From an uncultured Lachnospiraceae bacterium (lineage in GTDB: Bacteria > Bacillota > Clostridia > Lachnospirales > Lachnospiraceae), in the NCBI GenBank assembly GCA_947589315.1, contig CANPZE010000006.1:18813-82812 (forward strand): a stretch of DNA of 64,000 nucleotides. Reading direction: 5' to 3'. The notes below the pieces were generated by a model that saw only the letters and a program-made list of their open reading frames with translations, did no database searches and was not told the origin of the DNA. A program made the translations under genes and the position numbers. The first letter of the stretch is position 1; each line of letters starts with the position of its first letter. Positions 32,779 through 40,939 of the stretch are shown piece after piece.

Positions 32779-34221
32779 GTGGACATAGCATTGCCAAAGC
32801 AGGTAGCCTATATTATTCAGCAGCTGGAACAGCGCGGCTTCGAGGCATTTGCAGTGGGAGGCTGTGTCCGGGATACCCTCCTGGGAAGGGAGCCGGAGGA
32901 TTGGGATATTACCACCTCTGCCACTCCCCAGGAAGTAAAAGCCATCTTTCCAAGGACGATCGATACCGGCATCCAGCATGGGACAGTGACTGTAATGGCG
33001 GACCGTGTGGGGTATGAGGTTACGACCTATCGTATTGATGGGGAATATGAGGATGGGCGCCATCCAAGCCAGGTGGAGTTCACCCGTAGTCTGAAAATGG
33101 ATCTGGAACGGCGGGATTTTACCATCAATGCTATGGCCTATAACGATTCTGCAGGACTGGTAGATGAGTTTGACGGCATGGGAGATCTGGAACGGAGGAT
33201 TATTCGCTGTGTAGGAGACGCCGGACAGCGCTTTGATGAAGATGCCCTGCGCATGCTGCGTGCAGTACGATTTTCTGGACAGTTAGGATTTGCGATTGCC
33301 GAAGAGACAGAGGCTGCTATCCGAGAGAGAGCCTGCCATCTGGAGAAGATCAGCGCAGAGCGGATCCGGGTGGAACTGACAAAGCTGATGGTCTCCCCCG
33401 GTTCCTGGCAGCTGCGGGCAGGGTATGAGACCGGGATGACAAAAGTATTTTTGCCGGAGTTGGATGCGATGATGGCCTGCCCCCAGGAGACACCCCATCA
33501 TATTTATAATGTAGGGGAGCATTCCCTGAAAAGCGTGGGATATGTAAATTCTTTTTTCTCTCCCAATGCCCTGCAGGCGATCAAAGCGCTGCCGGAGGAG
33601 ACCAGGAAATGGATCGGGCGGGAGGTGGAGCAGCTGGATTCTAAAAAGTACCGCATAATCCTTGCCATGACAATGCTCCTTCACGATGTTGGGAAGCCGG
33701 AGGCGCGCCAGTTGGACGAGGAAGGGATTGTCCACTTTCACGGCCACCCTGAGGCAGGAGCCCAAAAGGCAAGAAAGATTCTCCGGCGCCTGACCTTTGA
33801 CAATGACACGGTAGAGCTGGTGTGCCGCCTGATCCGCTGGCATGACTATCGCTTCCAGCACGACATACGCAGTATGCGCAGAGCAGTTTCTAAAATCGGA
33901 AGGGATATTATGGAATTGCTTTTTCTGGTGCAGTATGGAGACATCCTGGCCCAGAATCCGGCCATGCTGGAGGAAAAATGCCGCCGGATTGACACAGGAA
34001 GAAGGATTTATGGACAGATTCAGGCAGAGCGGCAGCCTTTGACCATTAAAGAACTGGCTGTGGATGGCAGGGACCTGATCCGGGAAGGAATGAAGCCGGG
34101 CCCGGAAATGGGAAGGATGCTGGAGCGGTTATTAGATCTGGTATTGGAAGAGCCGGAGGCCAATCAGAAGGAGAGTCTTCTCCGGGCAGTAAGAAGGTAC
34201 TTGTCCCAGCCGGAAGAATAG
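32779..34221 (+). CDS. cca: CCA tRNA nucleotidyltransferase with HD domain
   Basis: 480 residues, GTG start with GGGGAGGTG upstream. Adds or repairs the 3' CCA of tRNAs, needed because the tRNAs in this window do not encode CCA. The nucleotidyltransferase head has FAVGGCVRDTLLGREPEDWDITTSA, with the DxD metal site, and RRDFTINAMAYN; ERIRVEL follows. The C-terminal half has an HD phosphohydrolase domain (LLHDVGKPEARQLDEEG, HFHGHPEAGAQKA), which in other enzymes gives extra phosphatase activity. Likely cotranscribed with metK. Confidence 0.95.
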   Translation: MDIALPKQVAYIIQQLEQRGFEAFAVGGCVRDTLLGREPEDWDITTSATPQEVKAIFPRTIDTGIQHGTVTVMADRVGYEVTTYRIDGEYEDGRHPSQVEFTRSLKMDLERRDFTINAMAYNDSAGLVDEFDGMGDLERRIIRCVGDAGQRFDEDALRMLRAVRFSGQLGFAIAEETEAAIRERACHLEKISAERIRVELTKLMVSPGSWQLRAGYETGMTKVFLPELDAMMACPQETPHHIYNVGEHSLKSVGYVNSFFSPNALQAIKALPEETRKWIGREVEQLDSKKYRIILAMTMLLHDVGKPEARQLDEEGIVHFHGHPEAGAQKARKILRRLTFDNDTVELVCRLIRWHDYRFQHDIRSMRRAVSKIGRDIMELLFLVQYGDILAQNPAMLEEKCRRIDTGRRIYGQIQAERQPLTIKELAVDGRDLIREGMKPGPEMGRMLERLLDLVLEEPEANQKESLLRAVRRYLSQPEE

Positions 34222-34274
34222 GTTACAATGTACTGTAAGCGAAAATAACTATGAATACAGTATGGAGGCTAAGT

Positions 34275-36425
34275 ATGGACATAAATGTAGGGTTTCACAG
34301 GATGACCCGGCAGATGAAAACACAGCTTTATATTGATAACCTTACTACGATATTTAATCCTCAGGCTTTGTTCAGCGATGGGACTGCCTTCTTTCGGAAT
34401 CCGCCGGAGCCGGAGCCGGGAGACCGGGTGAGGATCCGCTTCCGCAGCGCCCGGGAGAATCTGGATGAAGTAATCCTGGTTGTGTGCGGGGAGAGATACC
34501 CGGAGGGACAAAGGATCCCCATGGATAAAATATTCAACGACAGGATTTTTGATTATTACGAATCCTATATCCAGTTGGAGAGAGAGCAGATTTATTATTA
34601 TTTTGAGATCCATTGCGGTCAGATGGTGTGTTATTACAACAGTGTGGGACTGTGCAGCACGGTAGAAGAATATTATAATTATTCCATTACCCCCGGTTTT
34701 CGTACGCCGGATTGGGCGAAGGGAGCGATATTTTATCAGATTTATGTGGATCGCTTCTATAATGGAGATCCTGCCAATGACGTAGAAGATGACGAGTATT
34801 TATATATCGGCGAGGGTACCAGAAAAGTGACGGATTGGAATAAATATCCGGCGGCTATGGGTGTACGGGAATTCTATGGGGGAGACCTGGCCGGCGTGAT
34901 GGAGAAGCTGGATTATCTCCAGGAGCTGGGAGTCGATGCTATTTATCTGAATCCTATGTTTGTATCGCCCTCTAATCATAAATACGACATTCAGGATTAT
35001 GATTATATCGATCCTCATTTTGGAAGGATTGTTAAGGATGAGGGGGAATTGCTGAAGCGGGATGAGTATGGGAATTGGATGGGAGACCAGCAATATCCCA
35101 ACAAGAATGCCAGCCGGTATATCTGCCGCGTCACAGATAAAGAGAACTTAGAGGCCAGCAACCAGCTTTTTGCAGAGTTTGTGGAGGAGGTCCACCGCCG
35201 TGGGATGAAGGTTATCCTGGACGGCGTGTTCAATCATTGCGGTTCCTTTAACAAATGGCTGGACAGGGAGTGTATCTATGAAAATGCTCCCGGCTATGAG
35301 AAGGGCGCCTATGTCTCTTCGGACAGCGCATACCGCAGCTTCTTTAAGTTCCGGGAAGAGCAGTGGCCCTATAATCCCCATTATGATGGATGGTGGGGAC
35401 ACGATACCCTGCCAAAGCTGAATTACGAAGAGTCTCAAATGTTGTTTGAGTATATTATGCGCATTGCCAGGAAATGGGTGTCGCCCCCGTATAATGTAGA
35501 CGGCTGGCGTCTGGATGTAGCTGCGGACCTGGGGCAATCCAGTGAATATAATCATTATTTCTGGAAGGAATTCCGCAGGAATGTAAAGGAGGCCAATCCC
35601 AATGCCATTGTATTGGCAGAGCATTATGGGGATCCCACAGAATGGCTGCGGGGCGATGAATGGGATACGGTGATGAACTATGATGCGTTTATGGAGCCGT
35701 TGACCTGGTTCCTTACCGGCATGGAGAAGCACAGCGATGAATACCGGCATGACCTGTTGGGGAATCCGGATGCCTTTTTCGGCTCTATGCGGCATTTTAT
35801 GACCCGGTTTAATACCCAGTCCCTGCAGGTGGCCATGAACGAGTTATCCAATCATGACCATTCCCGTTTTCTCACCAGGACGAACCATAAGGTGGGAAGG
35901 ACGGCTACCCTGGGACCGGATGCGGCCAACCAGGATGTAAATAAGGCGATCCTGCGTCTTGCAGTGATGGTGCAGATGACCTGGCCGGGAGCTCCTACGA
36001 TTTATTACGGAGACGAGGCGGGACTTTGCGGATGGACGGATCCAGACAACCGGAGGGCATATCCCTGGGGCAGAGAGGATCAGGATCTTATTGAATATCA
36101 CAGGGAACTCATCCGGATCCATAAGAGCAGTCCTGTATTTCGTACAGGTTCCATCATTTTCTTAAAGGGGATGTACCAGTTTATCAGCTATGGACGATTT
36201 GATGAACACAATCAGATTGTTGTGGCTATCAACAGCAGCGATCAGGAGATTTCCGCAGATATTCCGGTATGGCGTATCGGCACATATGGACAGAGCCGTA
36301 TGGCCCAGTTGATCATAACAAGGCAGGATGGTTTTTCATTGGAAGCAAAGATGTACTCTGTAGAAAACGGCGTACTGCATCTGACCTGCCCGCCCCAATC
36401 CGGAATCCTTTTCAAAAACATTTAA
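34275..36425 (+). CDS. GH13 alpha-amylase-family enzyme (neopullulanase/cyclomaltodextrinase-like)
   Basis: 716 residues from ATG 34275, GGAGG six bases upstream (an in-frame ATG lies at 34251). The N-terminal beta domain (about 1-140, CBM34-like) precedes a catalytic barrel starting WAKGAIFYQIYVDRFYNGD. Conserved GH13 motifs: DGVFNHCG, DGWRLDVAADL (nucleophile D414), IVLAEHYGD (acid/base E449) and LSNHDHSRF (D528). The C-terminal beta domain ends SGILFKNI. The layout suggests an intracellular enzyme (no signal peptide) that hydrolyses maltodextrins or pullulan. The end overlaps the converging DUF554 gene by 14 bases. Confidence 0.9.
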   Translation: MDINVGFHRMTRQMKTQLYIDNLTTIFNPQALFSDGTAFFRNPPEPEPGDRVRIRFRSARENLDEVILVVCGERYPEGQRIPMDKIFNDRIFDYYESYIQLEREQIYYYFEIHCGQMVCYYNSVGLCSTVEEYYNYSITPGFRTPDWAKGAIFYQIYVDRFYNGDPANDVEDDEYLYIGEGTRKVTDWNKYPAAMGVREFYGGDLAGVMEKLDYLQELGVDAIYLNPMFVSPSNHKYDIQDYDYIDPHFGRIVKDEGELLKRDEYGNWMGDQQYPNKNASRYICRVTDKENLEASNQLFAEFVEEVHRRGMKVILDGVFNHCGSFNKWLDRECIYENAPGYEKGAYVSSDSAYRSFFKFREEQWPYNPHYDGWWGHDTLPKLNYEESQMLFEYIMRIARKWVSPPYNVDGWRLDVAADLGQSSEYNHYFWKEFRRNVKEANPNAIVLAEHYGDPTEWLRGDEWDTVMNYDAFMEPLTWFLTGMEKHSDEYRHDLLGNPDAFFGSMRHFMTRFNTQSLQVAMNELSNHDHSRFLTRTNHKVGRTATLGPDAANQDVNKAILRLAVMVQMTWPGAPTIYYGDEAGLCGWTDPDNRRAYPWGREDQDLIEYHRELIRIHKSSPVFRTGSIIFLKGMYQFISYGRFDEHNQIVVAINSSDQEISADIPVWRIGTYGQSRMAQLIITRQDGFSLEAKMYSVENGVLHLTCPPQSGILFKNI

Positions 36426-37095
36426 GAAGTAAGAAAAATACAACAGGGACCAGAAGGCTGGGAAGCATATTTAATGCCTTCAGGTCCTTAATTTTCAGGA
36501 TAGATAATCCGGAGCTGGCGATCAGCATCCCTCCCACAATAGAGACCTCTGTCATTAGGCTCTGGGAGATTACATTTCCCAGAAGATATGTGAGGAGATA
36601 GATCCCGCCCTGCCAGCAGAACAGCACCGGAGCCGCCAGGATCATGCCGATGCCGTAGGTGGAGGCCAGGACAGCGGAGGTGACCAGATCCAGTGTGGCA
36701 TTGGTAAAAAGATAGGTATTGTTTCCGTAGAGAGCGCTCTGGACAGGCCCCAGGATGGACAGTGTTCCGATGCAGTACAGCAGGATCCCGGTAGACAGTC
36801 CCTGGCTCAGGTGGGAACCCTTTTTCTGGAAGCGGGATACCAGGCTGTCAAACCTCTTCTGCAGATCCAGCATATTGCCCAGGAGGCTTCCGATAGCGAT
36901 GCTGGCGATAAATAGGACCGGATACCTGCTGTCAGACATGTTGGTGACAGTGGCATGGATCCCCAGCATCAGGGCGGACAGGCCCATGGCGTGATACAGG
37001 GCGTCCTGGTATTCCTTTTTGATCCCCTTCTTTAACAGGCTTCCCACGGTACTCCCCGCAGCTATTGTACATGTATTCACAATCGTTCCTAACAT
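36412..37095 (-). CDS. DUF554 family membrane protein
   Basis: 227 residues from ATG 37095 (GGAGG upstream). The N-terminus MLGTIVNTCTIAAGSTVGSLLKKGI, with later GLSTGILLYCIGTLSILGPVQSAL and SIVGGMLIASSGLSILKIKDLKALNMLPSLLVPV, matches DUF554, with six to seven membrane helices. Function is unknown; the family is widespread in Clostridia and often annotated as a putative membrane transporter. An ATG further upstream (37155) lacks support. Confidence 0.88.
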   Translation of the reverse strand: MLGTIVNTCTIAAGSTVGSLLKKGIKKEYQDALYHAMGLSALMLGIHATVTNMSDSRYPVLFIASIAIGSLLGNMLDLQKRFDSLVSRFQKKGSHLSQGLSTGILLYCIGTLSILGPVQSALYGNNTYLFTNATLDLVTSAVLASTYGIGMILAAPVLFCWQGGIYLLTYLLGNVISQSLMTEVSIVGGMLIASSGLSILKIKDLKALNMLPSLLVPVVFFLLLKCF

Positions 37096-37218
37096 AATAG
37101 TAACGCCTCCATCGTATATATAGAATGATTCACATAGCATATCACACTTCGCCAAAAAATGCTATCAGAAGTTGTTTCTTATTGATCATTTTTGTCATTT
37201 TCCTAAGGGGAGCAGGTA

Positions 37219-37314
37219 TTGACAGTGAAAAAATAAGGTGTATAATCTATGCATATATAACAGATAGGAATAGCACAAAAAGGATATCGCCTGTAGGAGG
37301 CGTCCTGTATATCC
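37219..37314 (+). promoter_or_regulatory. Strong promoter and hairpin leader of nifS-iscU
   Basis: TTGACA (37219-37224) and TATAAT (37241-37246) are 16 bases apart, a near-ideal sigma-A promoter. The leader forms a compact hairpin with inner CGCCT/AGGCG and outer GGATAT/ATATCC (37282-37314). No IscR gene or box is evident nearby. Confidence 0.65.
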
Positions 37315-37349
37315 CATTTTGGGGAGTGCAGTAGATAAAGGAGGAACAG

Positions 37350-38534
37350 ATGTCAGAACTGATTTATCTGGATAATGCGGCGACAACAGCGGTCCGGCAG
37401 GAAGCTTACCGGGCTATGGAGCCATATTTTATACAGAATTATGGCAATCCGGCCAGTATTTACCGTTTTGCCGGAGAGAGCCGGAAGGCGGTGGAAGAAG
37501 CCAGGGAAAGTATTGCGGAGGCCATCGGAGGAAAGGCGGAACAGATCTTCTTTACCGGCGGCGGAAGTGAATCTGATAACTGGGCTATTAAGGGGATAGC
37601 GGAGGCCCTGCAGAAGAAAGGGAAGCATATTATTACTTCTGCTATTGAACATCATGCCGTTTTGCATACCTGCGAGTATCTCGAGAAGCAGGGCTATGAG
37701 GTGACTTATCTGGGCGTGGACGGGAATGGGCTGATCGACCTCCAGGAGTTGGAGAAGGCGATTCGCCCGGATACCATATTGATCACGATCATGTTTGCCA
37801 ATAATGAGATCGGGACCATCCAGCCGGTGGCTGAGATCGGAAGGATTGCAAGGGAACACGGGGTTTTGTTCCATACAGATGCCGTACAGGCCGTGGGACA
37901 CGTTCCTGTAAATGTAGAAGAAATGAATATTGATATGCTCAGCGCCAGCGGACATAAATTTCACGGTCCTAAGGGCATTGGCTTCCTGTATATCGGACAG
38001 AAGATGAAGCCTGCGAACCTGATCCATGGCGGCGCCCAGGAGAGAGGAATGCGGGGCGGCACTCTGAACGTGCCTGGCATTGTGGGAATGGCGGAGGCTT
38101 TGAAGCTGGCTGTGGAGGAGCTCCCCCAGAATCAGAAGAAGCTGGCGCAGATGCGGGATCATCTGATCCAGCGCGTTTTAGAGGAGGTGCCTTATTGCCG
38201 GCTGAATGGCCATCGGGAGCAGAGGCTGCCGGGAAATGCGCATTTTTGCTTTTCTTTTATTGAGGGAGAGTCCCTGCTGATTCTTTTGGATCAAAGAGGG
38301 ATTTGCGCCTCCAGTGGTTCTGCCTGCACTTCGGGTTCCCTGGATCCTTCTCATGTGCTGCTGGCTATCGGCCTGCCCCATGAGATCGCCCATGGTTCTC
38401 TCAGGTTGACCTTGTCTGCGGAAAATACTATGAAAGATATGGATACAACGGTGGAGGCTATCAAAGGGATTGTGGAAAGATTACGCTCTATGTCCCCTCT
38501 GTATGATGATTTTGTACGGAAACAAAAGGCGTAG
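37350..38534 (+). CDS. nifS: Cysteine desulfurase, NifS/IscS type
   Basis: 394 residues. PLP enzyme that takes sulfur from cysteine for FeS clusters. N-terminal IYLDNAATTAVRQEAY, GGGSESDNWAIKG, IEHHAVLHT, PLP lysine K203 in SGHKFHGPKGIGFLY, and the persulfide Cys326 in SSGSACTSGSLDPSHVL. AAGGAGG upstream. It forms a two-gene unit with the scaffold gene 23 bases downstream. The symbol is by family; iscS would be equally fair. Confidence 0.95.
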   Translation: MSELIYLDNAATTAVRQEAYRAMEPYFIQNYGNPASIYRFAGESRKAVEEARESIAEAIGGKAEQIFFTGGGSESDNWAIKGIAEALQKKGKHIITSAIEHHAVLHTCEYLEKQGYEVTYLGVDGNGLIDLQELEKAIRPDTILITIMFANNEIGTIQPVAEIGRIAREHGVLFHTDAVQAVGHVPVNVEEMNIDMLSASGHKFHGPKGIGFLYIGQKMKPANLIHGGAQERGMRGGTLNVPGIVGMAEALKLAVEELPQNQKKLAQMRDHLIQRVLEEVPYCRLNGHREQRLPGNAHFCFSFIEGESLLILLDQRGICASSGSACTSGSLDPSHVLLAIGLPHEIAHGSLRLTLSAENTMKDMDTTVEAIKGIVERLRSMSPLYDDFVRKQKA

Positions 38535-38557
38535 CAGCAGAAAAGGAAGGTGATTCT

Positions 38558-38989
38558 ATGATGTATAGTGAAAAGGTAATGGATCATTTTAATAACCCCA
38601 GAAATGTGGGAGAGATAGAGGACGCCAGCGGAGTAGGGACAGTAGGCAATGCCAAATGCGGCGACATTATGCGTATGTATCTGGACATCGATCCGGAGAC
38701 AAAGGTGATCAGGGAGTGCAAATTCAAGACTTTTGGATGTGGAGCCGCAGTGGCTACCAGCAGCATGGCTACCGAGCTGGTGAAGGGAAAGACGATCTAT
38801 GAGGCCCTGCAGGTAACGAATAAGGCCGTTATGGAAGCGTTGGATGGGCTTCCGCCGGTGAAGGTACATTGTTCCCTGCTGGCAGAGGAAGCGATCCACG
38901 CCGCCCTTTGGGATTACGCCAAGAAAGAGGGATTGGAGATTCCGGGGCTGGAGGAACCCAAAGCGGATATTTCTGAGGAGCCAGTGTAA
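38558..38989 (+). CDS. iscU: FeS cluster assembly scaffold protein (IscU/NifU N-domain)
   Basis: 143 residues. Starts MMYSEKVMDHFNNPRNVGEI, followed by the three cluster-ligand cysteines C34 (GNAKCGDI), C61 (TFGCGAA) and C105 (VHCSLLAEEAI). It receives sulfur from the preceding desulfurase and builds [2Fe-2S]/[4Fe-4S] clusters, for instance for the hydrogenase at 1026. There is a tail of about 15 acidic residues. AAGGAAGGTG upstream. No hscA, hscB or fdx is present, as is usual for Clostridia. Confidence 0.95.
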   Translation: MMYSEKVMDHFNNPRNVGEIEDASGVGTVGNAKCGDIMRMYLDIDPETKVIRECKFKTFGCGAAVATSSMATELVKGKTIYEALQVTNKAVMEALDGLPPVKVHCSLLAEEAIHAALWDYAKKEGLEIPGLEEPKADISEEPV

Positions 38990-39025
38990 ACAATCAGATA
39001 TTTTGCGAATATCGCCGTGAAACGA

Positions 39026-39103
39026 TTGATTTCATGATGTGCATTTAGTATAATGATATCGTGCAGTTTCTTGTTCTGATGAAGGATATAGTAATTGCAC
39101 GAT
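39026..39103 (+). promoter_or_regulatory. Promoter with hairpin leader before the ABC importer
   Basis: TTGATT (39026-39031), 17 bases, TATAAT (39049-39054). The predicted transcript start is near 39061, where ATCGTGCAGTT (39058-39068) pairs with AATTGCACGAT (39093-39103) with one mismatch. TATTTTTATT follows, so it resembles an attenuator. A 25-codon reading frame (39079-39156) inside it overlaps the permease start. Confidence 0.5.
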
Positions 39104-39149
39104 TATTTTTATTTATACCGGCGATTTTTGTCGGGGGAATGGAGGAAAA

Positions 39150-40097
39150 ATGTTGAGTATAGTTCCAGTATGGGGAGTATTGGACCCGGCGGCATTGATG
39201 CGCGCCCTGCCAGGCAATACGGCGCAGGGGCTCGTGTGGGCGGTCATGGCCATCGGTGTTTTTATCACGTTTAAGATTTTGAATTTTGCGGATCTGACAG
39301 TAGATGGAAGCTTTGCTACCGGAGGGGCAACGGCGGTAATGCTGATATTGTCCGGGCATTCTCCGGGAGTAGCTGTAGCTGCCGCCTGTCTGGCAGGGAT
39401 GGCCGCAGGCCTGGCAACCGGCCTGCTACATACGGTACTGGGAATCCCGGATATCCTGTCAGGGATCCTGTCCCAGATCGCATTGTATTCTGTCAATATG
39501 CATATTATGGAGGGACGGTCTAATCAGGCAGTCAGTGTGGATCAGTATAAGCTGGTAATCTCTCTCCGGCATATCAATATGTCGATTGTTACCATGGCGG
39601 TTTTTATTGCTGTGATCATTGCCATCTTATACTGGTATTTTGGAACAGAGCAGGGCTTTACCATACGGGCTACCGGCTGCAATCCGGATATGGCCAGGGC
39701 GCAGGGGATTAATACCAATATTGCCAAGGTATTGGCGCTGATCCTGTCCAATGGGCTGGTAGGGATGGCCGGCGGGCTTTGCGCCCAGTATCAGGGCAAT
39801 TCTGATGTCAACATGGGACGGGGAGCGATCGTCATTGGCCTGGCTGCCGTGATCATTGGTGAAGTGCTGGGAGAGGCGCTTTTTGGCAAGAAATTGAATT
39901 TTGTAGGCAGATTGCTTTTTGTAGCGGCAGGCAGCATTATCTATTATTGGGTGATCGGCCTGATCCTGTGGCTGGGACTTCCTTCTACGGATCTGAAGCT
40001 GTTCTCAGCTATCGTTGTAGCCATCTTCCTGGCTGTGCCGTATCTGCAGGGGAAGATACGAAATTCCTACAGAAGGGCATCGAAAGGGGGAAAATGA
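39150..40097 (+). CDS. ABC transporter permease (COG4120, TrpY-like)
   Basis: 315 residues; ATGGAGG upstream. About nine membrane helices. Contains LVWAVMAIGVFITFKILNFADLTVDGSFATGGA and LALILSNGLVGMAGGLCAQYQG, the signature of permeases of the TrpXYZ/branched-chain-type family. In some Firmicutes this family imports tryptophan or tyrosine with a binding lipoprotein (TrpX). Here the binding protein is not adjacent, so the substrate stays open. It is one base from the ATPase. Confidence 0.85.
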   Translation: MLSIVPVWGVLDPAALMRALPGNTAQGLVWAVMAIGVFITFKILNFADLTVDGSFATGGATAVMLILSGHSPGVAVAAACLAGMAAGLATGLLHTVLGIPDILSGILSQIALYSVNMHIMEGRSNQAVSVDQYKLVISLRHINMSIVTMAVFIAVIIAILYWYFGTEQGFTIRATGCNPDMARAQGINTNIAKVLALILSNGLVGMAGGLCAQYQGNSDVNMGRGAIVIGLAAVIIGEVLGEALFGKKLNFVGRLLFVAAGSIIYYWVIGLILWLGLPSTDLKLFSAIVVAIFLAVPYLQGKIRNSYRRASKGGK

Positions 40098-40098
40098 A

Positions 40099-40893
40099 AT
40101 GCTGGTGATCGATAATGTCTATAAGACCTTTAATATTGGGACGATCAATGAGAAACATGCATTGAACGGCGTGAATCTCACATTGGAGGAAGGAGACTTT
40201 GTCACTGTGATCGGCGGAAATGGAGCCGGCAAGTCAACTGTGCTGAATGCGATAGCAGGGGTATGGCCGATTGACAGTGGGAGAGTGCTGATCGATGGGG
40301 ACGATGTGACAGGGCTCCCTGAATACAAAAGGGCTTCCTTCCTGGGGCGAGTCTTCCAGGATCCTATGACGGGGACAGCGGCTACCATGGAGATCCAGGA
40401 AAATCTGGCCCTGGCGGCGAGACGGGGCCGTTCCAGAGGCCTGCGATGGGGGATTACCCGGAAAGAACGGATTCAGTACCGCGAGATGCTCAAGGAGCTG
40501 AACCTGGGCCTGGAAGAGCGGATGAGTACTAAAGTAGGATTGCTTTCCGGAGGACAAAGACAGGCTCTGACACTGTTGATGGCTACTCTGAAAAAACCGA
40601 GGCTGCTGCTATTGGATGAGCATACGGCTGCGCTGGATCCGAAGACAGCCTCTAAGGTATTGGAGGTATCCGACCAGATCATTGAAGAACATAATCTGAC
40701 TGCATTAATGGTTACTCACAATATGAAGGATGCCATTGAACACGGCAACCGATTGGTCATGATGAACGATGGAAAGGTGATTCTGGATATCCGGGGTGAG
40801 GAAAAGAAAAAACTCACGGTGGAGGACCTGCTTTTGAAATTTGAAGAGGTCAGTGGGGAAGAATTTGTCAGTGACAAAGCGCTTTTAGGATAA
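40099..40893 (+). CDS. ABC transporter ATP-binding protein (COG1101, TrpZ-like)
   Basis: 264 residues. ATPase of the importer above. Walker A GGNGAGKST (around 36-44), Q-loop VFQDPMTG, signature LLSGGQRQAL, Walker B LLLLDEHTAALD, and H-loop MVTHN. The long insert after the Q-loop (ARRGRSRGLRWGITRKER) is typical of COG1101. GGGGGAAAATGAA precedes the ATG. A terminator follows directly. Confidence 0.9.
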   Translation: MLVIDNVYKTFNIGTINEKHALNGVNLTLEEGDFVTVIGGNGAGKSTVLNAIAGVWPIDSGRVLIDGDDVTGLPEYKRASFLGRVFQDPMTGTAATMEIQENLALAARRGRSRGLRWGITRKERIQYREMLKELNLGLEERMSTKVGLLSGGQRQALTLLMATLKKPRLLLLDEHTAALDPKTASKVLEVSDQIIEEHNLTALMVTHNMKDAIEHGNRLVMMNDGKVILDIRGEEKKKLTVEDLLLKFEEVSGEEFVSDKALLG

Positions 40894-40896
40894 AGG

Positions 40897-40930
40897 AAAA
40901 CGGTCAGGCCCGGAGGCCTGACCGTTTTTG
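40897..40930. terminator. Bidirectional terminator between importer and GGDEF gene
   Basis: AAAACGGTCAGGCC (40897-40910), loop CGGA, GGCCTGACCGTTTT (40915-40928), a perfect 14-bp stem with A and T runs at either end. It serves both converging genes. Confidence 0.93.
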
Positions 40931-40939
40931 GATCGCAAT

